NCBI GenBank assembly: GCA_040881985.1
Contig: JBBECE010000032.1
Span: 15,868 to 79,867 of the forward strand
Origin: JBBECE01 sp040881985
Lineage (GTDB): Bacteria; Pseudomonadota; Alphaproteobacteria; Rhizobiales; Devosiaceae
DNA length: 64,000 bases
Reading direction: 5' to 3'
Below the pieces are notes generated by a model. It was not told the DNA's origin. It ran no database searches and worked only from the letters and a program-made list of their open reading frames with translations. Positions 9,237-17,706 of this stretch are shown piece after piece (position 1 is the stretch's first letter; every line of letters starts with the position of its first letter). The position numbers were made by a program, and so were the translations under genes.

Positions 9237-10505
9237 CTAACCCTCGATCAGACTCCTTAACAGCTCCGGGACGAACGCGGCGCGGTCGAGCAGGTGCCGG
9301 GGCATGGTGTAGCTGAAGCTCACCCAGTGCCGGGCCGGCACGAAGGTGCAGAGGTTGGTGCCCGGGTGGTATGAGCCGCAATAGATGGGCTCGAGCATGC
9401 CGAGTGTCAGGTTCCCATACATGCGGTGCGGCGGAACGAGAGTGAGCACCGCCTGGTAGGGACCGGAATAGCGAAAGAAGCGCTGGTTGTAGGCGAAGGG
9501 GAGGATCCGCGCGAGAAACCGGTGGGCGCCGAACATGGCGTTGAGGACGAATTGCCGGCGGGCAATGTTGCGGCTCTCGACCTTGTCCAGAGTCCGGTCG
9601 ACCGCGCGGACAAATTCGGCGAGCGAGCCGTCGATCACATGGCTCGCGTCGAGTGCCCGAACGCGAAAGAAATCGTCGTCGGCGTCCAGCCGCTTCCCGG
9701 TCAGCGTCGTATAGGCGATGCGGATCTTTTTCGGTTTGCCGGTCTCGCTTCGGAAGACCGCGTAAAGCACCAGCGCAAACATCACCGAGCGCTGCCGGAC
9801 GCCGAGCCTAGCGGCGGCGAGCCGCAGCTCCCGACGCTCGAAGAGTTGAGTGGAGAACTCGATCGCCGCCTTGCCCGGCGACAGGAAATGCGCGGCGACG
9901 AGATGGAAGGGCGCCATCGCCGCCGCGATCCCGCGGTAGACGAGCTTTTCAAACCAGGGGACCCGGTCGACCGCCGATTTCATCGACCCGTGCCCGGAGA
10001 ATTGCGAGCGGTTGATCAGCGCCGAATCCGAGCCTTCCATTAGCGCATGCGAGGAGCGCACCAGGATCGCGGACTGACGGCCTTCGGCGTCCGGCCCGCC
10101 GCGGCGGATGGCGATCTCGACCCGGAATAGCGGCAAGCGCGGGGTGTCGTAGATGTCGAGGCCGGGCTTGAGCCAGGCGCCGGGGAACTTTTCGAAGCTG
10201 TCGACCTCGCCGATCGAGGTGATTTCGTCGACGAGCCGCTGCGGCAGCGCCTCCCCCGGCCGGGCGCCGATGAAGCCTTGGGTCAGCTGGGGGGCGAGCG
10301 AGACGATGCGGGCGACCAATCGGTTCAGCATCTCCTCGTCGAACCGGTGGGAGGAATAGGCGGTGTAGAAAACGGTGTTGCGGGCGCGAAAGACGAACCA
10401 CTGGAAATTGGTGAACAAGGCCAGCGGGTCGCGCACCGTGGCCGTGATCGTATCCCGGTAGTCGGCAGCGCCAGCCTTGGCGCCGATCGACGAAAGACTC
10501 TTCAC
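9237..10505 (-). CDS. Condensation/WS-DGAT-like acyltransferase paralog 1
   Basis: Member 1 of three tandem paralogs (422 aa from the GTG at 10505, which has GAGG upstream). It resembles the chloramphenicol acetyltransferase/condensation superfamily that includes wax-ester synthases and PapA acyltransferases. The active-site HHxxxDG appears as SHALMEG, with the catalytic second His kept at residue 153. Other shared blocks are FQWFVFRARNTVFYTAY, YDTPRLPLFRVEI, RRGGPDAEGR, VPPHRMYGN and MLEPIYCGSYHPG. No signal peptide or clear membrane helix is seen. Starting at this GTG puts its first residues (MKSLS) in register with paralog 2 (MKNLS). Likely product: acyl transfer from acyl-CoA to an unknown alcohol or amine. 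Function is inferred. Confidence 0.6.
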   Translation of the reverse strand: MKSLSSIGAKAGAADYRDTITATVRDPLALFTNFQWFVFRARNTVFYTAYSSHRFDEEMLNRLVARIVSLAPQLTQGFIGARPGEALPQRLVDEITSIGEVDSFEKFPGAWLKPGLDIYDTPRLPLFRVEIAIRRGGPDAEGRQSAILVRSSHALMEGSDSALINRSQFSGHGSMKSAVDRVPWFEKLVYRGIAAAMAPFHLVAAHFLSPGKAAIEFSTQLFERRELRLAAARLGVRQRSVMFALVLYAVFRSETGKPKKIRIAYTTLTGKRLDADDDFFRVRALDASHVIDGSLAEFVRAVDRTLDKVESRNIARRQFVLNAMFGAHRFLARILPFAYNQRFFRYSGPYQAVLTLVPPHRMYGNLTLGMLEPIYCGSYHPGTNLCTFVPARHWVSFSYTMPRHLLDRAAFVPELLRSLIEG

Positions 10506-10581
10506 GTCAACCCTCACTCCCCACGCCCCGCCCATGTTAGCGGCGACCCTGCGGCGTTTCAACGCAGGGCGCAAAGAAAGG

Positions 10582-11844
10582 CTAACGGGGGGCGAGGCGT
10601 TCGATCAGCGCCGGGACGCGCCGGACGCGCCCGGCCATGGCCGGGGGGACGGTGTAGTTGATCGTCACGTGCTTGCGGGAGGGAACGAAGGTAACGAGAG
10701 AAATCCCTTCATGGAACGAGCCGGCGTAGATCGGCTCCATCACCCCCTCCATGAAAGCGCCGACGATGCGGTGCGGCGGGATCATGGTGAGGACGATGTC
10801 GTACACGCCCGGAAAGCGGAAGAACCGGGGCGTGTAGAGAAAGGGCATGACCTTTCCGACCCTTCGGTGCATCCCGTAAAGCGCGTTGAGGATGTACTGA
10901 TCGGCGCCTTCGGGGCGGGCCTCGTATCGCTTCATGCCCGCGTCCACCGCGCGCACGAAGTCAGCGAGCGATTTTCCGGCGAGCGGGAAGCGGGCATGGA
11001 TGCCGCGGGCGCGGATGAAATCGTCGTCGACGTCGTGGCGAGTGCCGCCGAGGATCGTATACAGCGCGCTGACCGTTCGCTTGCGTCCGTCGTGCAGCGC
11101 GTACATGACGGCGCCGTACATCAGCGCCCGCTGGCTGACGCCGGTCCCGTTGGCGATCGTACGCAATTGGTGGCGCGAATAGACCTGGGCGTCGAACGCC
11201 ATCTGCATCTCGGCGGGCGCCAAGAGGTGCCCGGCGACGAGATGGCCGACCCCGGTTGTCCCGGCGATGAGACCGACGCGGATGCGCGCGGCGAGCGGCA
11301 GGGGATTGTCGCGGGCCATGCCGCTCGTATGGCTCGAATCCTGGGAACGCGCCAAAAGCGCCGAATCCGAGCCCTCGAGGAGCGCGTGGGAGGCGGTTAC
11401 CAGGACCATCGAGGCCCGGCCTTCTGAATCGGGTCCGCCCCGGCGCGTCACCGCCTTGAAACGGAAGAGCGGCAGGCCCGGTGTGTCGTAGACTTCGACG
11501 CCGGATTGCAGCCAGGCATGCGGATAGGGATCGAGGCTATCGACCTCCTCGAGCGAGCTGATTGCGTCCATCTGCTCCGGGGCCAGGGGCTCTTCCGGCC
11601 GGGCGCCCGCATAGCCGGTCTTCAGCTGGGGGGCGAGAGTGACGAGTTGGGTGACGGTCGCTAGCAGCCGCCGCCGGTCGAAGGGAACCGACAGGAAGGC
11701 TGAGTAATAGATCGTGTTGCGGCACGAATAGAGGAACCACTGGACGTTGCTGAAGGCGGCGGTCGGGTCGGCCGATACCCCTTCCGGGGCGCTGCTTCGG
11801 CGCTTGTCGACTGCGGCGCCGGCGGTGGTGGACAAGTTTTTCAA
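10582..11844 (-). CDS. Condensation/WS-DGAT-like acyltransferase paralog 2
   Basis: Second paralog, 420 aa from a TTG at 11844 (MKNLSTTAG). The GGAGGG ribosome site lies about eight bases upstream, whereas the TTG at 11850 sits too close to it. The active-site variant is SHALLEG with His153, the same residue number as in paralog 1. Conserved blocks include VQWFLYSCRNTIYYSAF, YDTPGLPLFRF, RRGGPDSEGR, MIPPHRIVG and MEPIYAGSFHEG. It ends 76 bp upstream of paralog 1 and starts 52 bp after paralog 3, all on one strand, so an operon is likely. The acyl donor and acceptor are unknown. Confidence 0.6.
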   Translation of the reverse strand: MKNLSTTAGAAVDKRRSSAPEGVSADPTAAFSNVQWFLYSCRNTIYYSAFLSVPFDRRRLLATVTQLVTLAPQLKTGYAGARPEEPLAPEQMDAISSLEEVDSLDPYPHAWLQSGVEVYDTPGLPLFRFKAVTRRGGPDSEGRASMVLVTASHALLEGSDSALLARSQDSSHTSGMARDNPLPLAARIRVGLIAGTTGVGHLVAGHLLAPAEMQMAFDAQVYSRHQLRTIANGTGVSQRALMYGAVMYALHDGRKRTVSALYTILGGTRHDVDDDFIRARGIHARFPLAGKSLADFVRAVDAGMKRYEARPEGADQYILNALYGMHRRVGKVMPFLYTPRFFRFPGVYDIVLTMIPPHRIVGAFMEGVMEPIYAGSFHEGISLVTFVPSRKHVTINYTVPPAMAGRVRRVPALIERLAPR

Positions 11845-11896
11845 TGGCAATCCCTCCGCGCAGGGCCGGGCATGCTACTTGCCGGCCGCGGGGGGT

Positions 11897-13120
11897 TCAA
11901 GTCAGCGCCGGCGCGACCGGGCCGGCGGCAAGCCCGGCAAGAGAAGCGTCCATGCGTGGCAGGCCCGCGGCCTGTTCCGGGGTCAGGTAAAGCCCGAGCG
12001 TAAACGAGTGGCGGTTGGGGACAATGACGCAGGAGGTCAGGCCAGGCGTGGTGGTGCCGCACCAGACCGGCTCGATCAGGTCGGCGGTCAGCGAGCCGCC
12101 GAGATAGTGCGGCGGGATCAGGCCGATGACCACGTCGAAAGGGATGAGGTTGAAGACCTTCGGCGAATAGGCGAACGGCAGAAGGCGGTTGAGGCCCCGG
12201 TGCAGGCGGACCGAGGCGGTGTTGAGTGTCTGGTTGAAGCCCAAATCGGCTCGCTCGATCTCTGAAAACCGCCGGTCGACGCGGCGGACGAAGGTCGCAA
12301 AGTCCGGGTCGTTGGAGAACCGCGCCTGCAGGGTGCGCATGCGAATGAAGCCATCGCGGACGAGGCCGGAGCGGCTATCGAGCACCGAATAGAGCAACGA
12401 CAGGTGCCGTTTGCCGCCCGTAGCGCCGGCACCGAATAGCCCATTGAGGATGAGCGCATACATCAGTGAGCGCTGGCGAACCCCGAGCGAGCGGGCGAAG
12501 GCGGCAATCCTGCGGCGGTCCCAGACGCGAGTCGCGAAAATCCTGTCCATGCGCGGGCCGCGCAAGATGGTCGCTGCCAGCAGGTGGAGCGGCACGGCGA
12601 GGACGGACAGACCCTGTGCGAGCCGGCTGGGTCTGACGGGAGCGGATTGCGGCACGTTTTGGCGTTCGGTCGGGTGCGACCGGCTGAGTTGGGCGGAATC
12701 GAACCCCTCGACAAGGGCGTGCGAGACCCGGACCAGCAGGAACCCTGCGCGGCCTTGGGCGTCGGCCCCACCGCGCCGGTTGGCGCAGCGAAACCGGAAG
12801 AGCGGCAGGGCCGGATCGGCGAAGACCTCAAAGCCGGTGCCCAGCCGGGCTTCGGGAAAGCCGGCGAAATCCGTGACGTCCTCGAGCGAGGCGATGGCGC
12901 GAACTATCGCGGGGTCGAGCGGGGCGCCGGGGACCGCGCCGACGTAGCCGGTTGTCACTTGCGGGGTGAGCGCAACGAATTCGGCGACCATGGCATCGAG
13001 CCGCGCCCGATCGAAGGGCGTCATCGAAAACGCCGCGTAGAAAACCACGTTGCGCTGGTGGAACATAAACCATTGCATGTCGCTGAAGCCGGCATGCGGG
13101 CCGTCAGATGGACGGGTCAT
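11897..13120 (-). CDS. Condensation/WS-DGAT-like acyltransferase paralog 3
   Basis: Third and most diverged paralog (407 aa) starts at the ATG at 13120 with GGAGG five bases upstream. The motif reads SHALVEG (His134). Paired blocks are MQWFMFHQRNVVFYAAF, ADPALPLFRFRC, RRGGADAQGR, LIPPHYLGG and IEPVWCGTTTPG. The N-terminus lacks the first ~20 residues of the other two and begins almost directly with the shared domain. The C-terminal strand (SFTLGLYLTPEQAAG) resembles the last strand of wax-ester synthase-type proteins. It is 56 bp from the neighbouring sulfotransferase-like gene on the same strand. Confidence 0.6.
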   Translation of the reverse strand: MTRPSDGPHAGFSDMQWFMFHQRNVVFYAAFSMTPFDRARLDAMVAEFVALTPQVTTGYVGAVPGAPLDPAIVRAIASLEDVTDFAGFPEARLGTGFEVFADPALPLFRFRCANRRGGADAQGRAGFLLVRVSHALVEGFDSAQLSRSHPTERQNVPQSAPVRPSRLAQGLSVLAVPLHLLAATILRGPRMDRIFATRVWDRRRIAAFARSLGVRQRSLMYALILNGLFGAGATGGKRHLSLLYSVLDSRSGLVRDGFIRMRTLQARFSNDPDFATFVRRVDRRFSEIERADLGFNQTLNTASVRLHRGLNRLLPFAYSPKVFNLIPFDVVIGLIPPHYLGGSLTADLIEPVWCGTTTPGLTSCVIVPNRHSFTLGLYLTPEQAAGLPRMDASLAGLAAGPVAPALT

Positions 13121-13176
13121 CAACGCCTCCCCCGCCGCACCCTAGCAAAAGGCGGCGCCGGGTCGAAGCGTCGGGT

Positions 13177-14211
13177 TCAGAAGGCGAACGTCCGGCCGGC
13201 CTCGGCCGAGTCCGATGCTTCGACGAGCAACCGCAGCGAAGCCGGCGCCCCCGGGGGAAGCCCTCGCTGGCGCGCTTCGGCGAGCTGGCGGTGCGACGGA
13301 TCGAAAAAGGCCGATAGATATTGCGGATAGAGCGAGGCGCTGACTTTTGCAGCGAAGGCGGCGGCCGCCGGATCGTCGAACCGACGCCCGGCATCGAGCG
13401 ACAGCGGCTTGATGTCGCCGCCGGCTCGGGCCTCGTTCGCCCAATGGGAATTTGCCGCCATGCGCGAGTGGCCGGCGAATTCGCGGCTCTCGGACTGCAC
13501 GGGCGCGGCGGCGCAAGCATCGGCGATGCTGGCAAGCATACCCGTCGTCTCGCGCGGATAGAGCCGTGACAGACTGGCATCGAGAATCGTGATCCGCTCG
13601 GCAGCAAGCGCGATTCTGGCGCTTTCGAGATGGTCGGCCTGGCCGAGCCAGGACGCGTAGTTGAACCCGGCCGCGGCTGCACGCAGCAGATTTTGGCCCG
13701 GGCCGAGTTCGTCGCGGGTCAAGCCCCAGAATCGGGGCAGCCAGCGCAGCATGTGCCAGAGGAACCAGTTCTGCTCGATCGGGTGGCGAAGCGTTGAACG
13801 GATGCGGAAGAGCGGCGAGAATTCCTCAACGAACTGGCGGGACAGCGACGGATACTGCAGCGCGGGGTCGCGGATGGTGAAGACGATGTGGGCCGACGCG
13901 ACGAGAATAAAATCGGACATTTCGGGCGTCAGGAAGCCGTCAAGATCCTTGACCGCCAGCACGATCGGTCGGTCAGCGCCGGCCTTTTCCCGGGCGGCGC
14001 TATAGGCGGTGAGCAGGAGCTTGGCGAAGTGACCGAGCGGATTGCCCGAATTGGGCATTGCGGGCTCGTAGACGGCGCCGTCGAGCCGTTCGCCCAGGAG
14101 GCGGCAGACGACGGTCGAATTGGAGCGGGGCGTGCCAAGCACATAGAGGAGCCTCAACTTGCCGGCGGCGGCAAGCGTGCCGAGGGTTGTCATGTCTTGC
14201 CGGGCCGACAT
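13177..14211 (-). CDS. Sulfotransferase-like P-loop protein 1
   Basis: A 344-aa protein with an N-terminal beta strand and loop LRLLYVLGTPRSNSTVV (residues 19-35). The loop is shaped like the 5'-phosphosulfate loop of PAPS-dependent sulfotransferases (PRSGTT/PRSGST type). A second region, AHIVFTIRDPALQYPS, fits the 3'-phosphate-binding segment (R-D/E-P), and a third contains the AGHSRM tail. The ATG at 14211 has AGGGG seven bases upstream. The upstream paralog ends 10 bp before it, so the two are co-transcribed. Sulfotransferase activity is inferred from these motifs only; a P-loop kinase-like role cannot be excluded. Confidence 0.58.
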   Translation of the reverse strand: MSARQDMTTLGTLAAAGKLRLLYVLGTPRSNSTVVCRLLGERLDGAVYEPAMPNSGNPLGHFAKLLLTAYSAAREKAGADRPIVLAVKDLDGFLTPEMSDFILVASAHIVFTIRDPALQYPSLSRQFVEEFSPLFRIRSTLRHPIEQNWFLWHMLRWLPRFWGLTRDELGPGQNLLRAAAAGFNYASWLGQADHLESARIALAAERITILDASLSRLYPRETTGMLASIADACAAAPVQSESREFAGHSRMAANSHWANEARAGGDIKPLSLDAGRRFDDPAAAAFAAKVSASLYPQYLSAFFDPSHRQLAEARQRGLPPGAPASLRLLVEASDSAEAGRTFAF

Positions 14212-14221
14212 CCGCTTTCCC

Positions 14222-15280
14222 CTACGCCGCGATGCGTCCGCGGTCGCGGGCGAGGGCAAGAGCGCCGGCCGGATCGCGCGCCTCAAGAAGATGCCTCATC
14301 GGGGCGTCGGCATCGTCCGGCCGCGGCGCCCCGTGACTTATGACGTGCCGCCGCAGCCGATGGGCGGGGTGATAAAAGAGCTCGAGATAGGCCGGGTAGA
14401 GGACCCCGGCCATGCGCGGCAAGAACGCGTCGAAGTCCGGATAGGGCGAACGGACGGCCTTTTGAGGGCCAATTCCCAAAAGGCGCTCGGCCTGCATCGC
14501 TTCCGCGGCCCAAGCGGATTCGGTCTTCATCAGCGTGTGGCCGGCGAAATCGAGCGGCGCCACCGACCTTTGGGCGGGCGCGATCGGGGCGACGATCGCG
14601 TCAAGTTCTGCCTCGGCGGCCTCCGGCAACAGCCGGGAAAGCCCGGCGTCGATGACGCTGATCCGCTCGATCGGCAGCCGGCGGTTGGCGTCGGCGAAAT
14701 GAACTGAGAGGGCGTCCCAGAATTCGAGATTGGCGCCGGAGGCCGTCGAGCGGCGGAGGGCCGACCAGCCGACGCCCAGCCGCTCCTTCGCGAGACGCCA
14801 ATAGCGCGGCCAGCGGCGGCTGAAATGCACGCCGTACATCAGCGTTTCCCAGGGGGTGATCGCGAAGGCGCGGACCCGGTTCCATGCCGTGAACTCGGCA
14901 AGCATCTGGCCGGCATAGGAGGAATGCTGCAAAGACGGCTCGCGGATGGCGAAAACCGCATGGGCGGCGTGTTCGAGGGCGAAGTTGCGCGCGGCCGGAC
15001 CCATAAGGGCGCACATGTCCTTGATGGCGAGGGTGACCGGCTCGCCGTGAGGCAGATTGGCGCGCACGGCGCGATAAGCGCAGAGGATCTTGTGCGGATA
15101 GGCGGCGCCGGGGAAGGCCGAATTGGGCAGGGCGGGCTCGTAAACAGCGCCGTGCAGGCGCCGGCCAAGCAGCCGGCAGAGGACCGTGGTATTGGCGCGC
15201 GGCACGCCGAAAACATAGACGAATTTCAATTCGCCTCTACCGACGAGGCTCTCAAGCAGTATCAATGATGACTGAGGCAT
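14222..15280 (-). CDS. Sulfotransferase-like P-loop protein 2
   Basis: A 352-aa paralog of the preceding protein and the first gene of the leftward cluster. The nucleotide-binding loop is FVYVFGVPRANTTVLCR (about residues 20-36), followed by HGAVYEPALPNS, which is nearly identical in the sister protein (DGAVYEPAMPNS). LAIKDM and AVFAIREPSLQHSS are the other shared core segments, and AGHTLM sits near the C-terminal third. The ATG at 15280 has only a weak ribosome site. The promoter should lie in the 162-bp gap shared with divergent hemA. The sulfate acceptor is unknown. Confidence 0.58.
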   Translation of the reverse strand: MPQSSLILLESLVGRGELKFVYVFGVPRANTTVLCRLLGRRLHGAVYEPALPNSAFPGAAYPHKILCAYRAVRANLPHGEPVTLAIKDMCALMGPAARNFALEHAAHAVFAIREPSLQHSSYAGQMLAEFTAWNRVRAFAITPWETLMYGVHFSRRWPRYWRLAKERLGVGWSALRRSTASGANLEFWDALSVHFADANRRLPIERISVIDAGLSRLLPEAAEAELDAIVAPIAPAQRSVAPLDFAGHTLMKTESAWAAEAMQAERLLGIGPQKAVRSPYPDFDAFLPRMAGVLYPAYLELFYHPAHRLRRHVISHGAPRPDDADAPMRHLLEARDPAGALALARDRGRIAA

Positions 15281-15442
15281 TGGTTGGCGATCCCGCTCGG
15301 CCGACCTAGAATGGCAACCAACCGGCAGGGGTAACGGGCGAACGCAGCAAGGGCAAGGGCGCCTGCGTCATCTTGCTGGGTCGGCGCGCCGACGGAATTC
15401 CGTTAGAGAAGCGCCAGAGGGCTGGCGCAGGGCAAGGACCGG

Positions 15443-16723
15443 ATGGACTATCGCGGCATATTCGAGGAGGCGGTCGATGCGCTCAGGCAAGAAAAGCGCT
15501 ATCGGGTATTCGCCGATCTCGAGCGCATCGCCGGGCGGTTTCCCGCCGCCATCTATCGTGACAGCGCCGGCAATGAACGCCAGATCACCGTCTGGTGCTC
15601 GAACGACTATCTCGGCATGGGCCAGCATCCAAAGGTCATCGCGGCAATGCAGGAAGCGGCGGGGCGGTTCGGCGCCGGGGCCGGCGGGACGCGCAACATC
15701 TCCGGCACCAATCATGCGCTGATCGAGCTCGAGCATTGCCTCGCCGATCTGCATCGCAAGGAGGCGGCGCTGGTCTTCACCTCGGGGTTCGTCTCCAACG
15801 AGGCCGCAATTTCGACCCTGGCGCGGCTGCTGCCGGACTGCATGATCTTCTCCGACCAGTTCAACCATGCCTCGATGATCGCCGGGGTCAGGCATTCGGG
15901 GGCCGAAAAGCGGATCTTTCGGCACAATGACGTCCGGCATCTCGAGGAGCTGCTCAAGGCCGCCGGCCGGGGGCGGCCGAAGCTGATCATCTTCGAGTCG
16001 GTCTATTCGATGGATGGGGATGTAGCGCCGATCGCCGCCTTCGTGGCGCTATCCGAGAAATATGACGCCCTCACCTATTGCGACGAGGTCCACGCGGTCG
16101 GTCTTTACGGACCGCGCGGGGCCGGAATCTGCGAGCGCGAGGGACTGATGGACCGCATCGATGTCATCGAAGGCACGCTTGCCAAGGGTTTCGGGGTGAT
16201 GGGCGGCTATGTCGCCGCATCGCAACCGGTGGTCGATGCCATTCGCTCATATGCGCCAGAATTCATCTTCACCACCGCCCTGCCCCCGGCGCTGTGCGCG
16301 GCGGCGCGGGCCTCGATCGAGCATCTCAAGGTTTCGGACACCGAGCGCGTTGCCCAGCGGCGGCAAGCAGGGCGGGTCAAACGAGCGCTCACCGAGGCGG
16401 GGCTGCCGGTAATGCCTACTGAGACGCATATTTTACCGCTAATCGTCGGGGACGCGCGGGCCTGCAAGGCGGCAAGCGACATGCTGCTCGAAAAGCACAA
16501 TATCTACATCCAGCCGATCAACTACCCCACGGTGCCGAAAGGAACCGAACGGCTGAGGATCACCCCGAGCCCGTTGCATGACGAGGCGATGATCGAAGCT
16601 CTGCGAGAGGCCCTGGTCGCGGTGTGGAAGGCGCTCGACCTGCCAACCGATATCGACGCCTCGCGGCTGACGGTCGAGGCGTTGTCCTCGGGCGAATTGA
16701 CGCTGCCGACGACGGGCGGCTAG
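15443..16723 (+). CDS. hemA: 5-aminolevulinate synthase HemA
   Basis: This PLP enzyme condenses glycine and succinyl-CoA to 5-aminolevulinate, the first step of heme and cobalamin synthesis in alphaproteobacteria. It is 426 aa and begins MDYRGIFEEAVDALRQEKRY. The family landmarks are WCSNDYLGMGQHP, GTRNISGTNH, YCDEVHAVGLYG and the PLP-lysine segment EGTLAKGFGVMGG with Lys248, the position known from Rhodobacter HemA. AAGGA lies just upstream of the ATG. It is divergent from the acyltransferase/sulfotransferase cluster, with palindromes in the shared 5' region. Confidence 0.96.
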   Translation: MDYRGIFEEAVDALRQEKRYRVFADLERIAGRFPAAIYRDSAGNERQITVWCSNDYLGMGQHPKVIAAMQEAAGRFGAGAGGTRNISGTNHALIELEHCLADLHRKEAALVFTSGFVSNEAAISTLARLLPDCMIFSDQFNHASMIAGVRHSGAEKRIFRHNDVRHLEELLKAAGRGRPKLIIFESVYSMDGDVAPIAAFVALSEKYDALTYCDEVHAVGLYGPRGAGICEREGLMDRIDVIEGTLAKGFGVMGGYVAASQPVVDAIRSYAPEFIFTTALPPALCAAARASIEHLKVSDTERVAQRRQAGRVKRALTEAGLPVMPTETHILPLIVGDARACKAASDMLLEKHNIYIQPINYPTVPKGTERLRITPSPLHDEAMIEALREALVAVWKALDLPTDIDASRLTVEALSSGELTLPTTGG

Positions 16724-16740
16724 GCGCCCTTCCCCGACCG

Positions 16741-17658
16741 CTAGCGAGTATGGGAGTGACCGTGGCCCGGATGGTCGGGGCCGGCCTCGTCGGCGCATTC
16801 CTTGAATTCGACCTCGACGGTCGCATGGTTGATGCCGAATTTGTCCGAGAGGCGCTGCTTGACGGCAGCCGCCGCCGTCTCGGGACGCTGGTCAGGGCTG
16901 ACCCGGGCATGCAGCGTCAGCATCCGCTGCTCCTGCGAGATCGACCAGGCATGAATGTGATGGACGTTCTCGACGCCCGGCACATTGGCTTCGAGGTCGG
17001 CGCCGATCGTGCGGCTGTCGATCTCGCGCGGGGCGCCCTCAAGCAGAATATGGGCGGATTCGCCGACCACCATCCAGGCGTTCTTCAACACCAGCGCGAG
17101 GATAAGGACCGAGAGCAAGGGGTCGGCCATCGTCCAACCGGTGAAGATGATGACGAGGGCGGCGGCGATCGCGGCGAGCGAGCCGAGAAGGTCGCCGAGG
17201 ACGTGCAGCGCGGCGGCGCGGATGTTGAGATTGCTGCGGTCGGCGCCACGCAAGATTCGGAAGGCGAGGAGATTGACCAGCAGCCCCGCCCCCGCGACCG
17301 CGAGCATCAAGGGGCCGGCGACTTCGACCGGCGCATAAAGACGCCGCGCCGCCTCGACGAGAATGAAGGCGGCGATGACGAACAGCGCCAGCCCGTTGAC
17401 GAACGCGACGAGAATGGAAAACCGGTCGAAGCCGTAGGTACGCCGCCAGTCGGCGGGCCGATGCGACAGGCGGGCGGCGAACCAGGCGAGGCCGAGGGCC
17501 GCGAAATCAACAAGCATGTGGCCGGCATCGGCGAGCAGCGCCAGCGAGCCGGAGAGCAGCCCGCCGGCGACCTCGGCGAGCATAAAGAGGCCGGTGAGCA
17601 GGGCGACCAGGCCAAGCCGGCGGCCCCCGGATGTGTCGTGACGATGCGAGGCGCGCAT
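16741..17658 (-). CDS. Cation diffusion facilitator (CzcD/ZitB-type Zn/Co exporter)
   Basis: A 305-aa inner-membrane metal/proton antiporter with about six helices and a cytoplasmic C-terminal domain. The metal-binding pairs are HxxxD in helix 2 (ADAGHMLVD) and HxxxD in helix 5 (LHVLGDLLGS), the arrangement of Zn-type CDF proteins. The C-terminal domain contains VHHIHAWSISQEQ, and the protein ends in a His-rich tail (HPGHGHSH). The N-terminus also carries HRHD. It is convergent with hemA, 17 bp apart. Zn is most likely, but Co or Cd cannot be excluded. Confidence 0.9.
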   Translation of the reverse strand: MRASHRHDTSGGRRLGLVALLTGLFMLAEVAGGLLSGSLALLADAGHMLVDFAALGLAWFAARLSHRPADWRRTYGFDRFSILVAFVNGLALFVIAAFILVEAARRLYAPVEVAGPLMLAVAGAGLLVNLLAFRILRGADRSNLNIRAAALHVLGDLLGSLAAIAAALVIIFTGWTMADPLLSVLILALVLKNAWMVVGESAHILLEGAPREIDSRTIGADLEANVPGVENVHHIHAWSISQEQRMLTLHARVSPDQRPETAAAAVKQRLSDKFGINHATVEVEFKECADEAGPDHPGHGHSHTR

Positions 17659-17706
17659 GCCTATCTGATAGGCGATTGGCGCAACGGCGGCAAACCCGGG
17701 GGCGGT

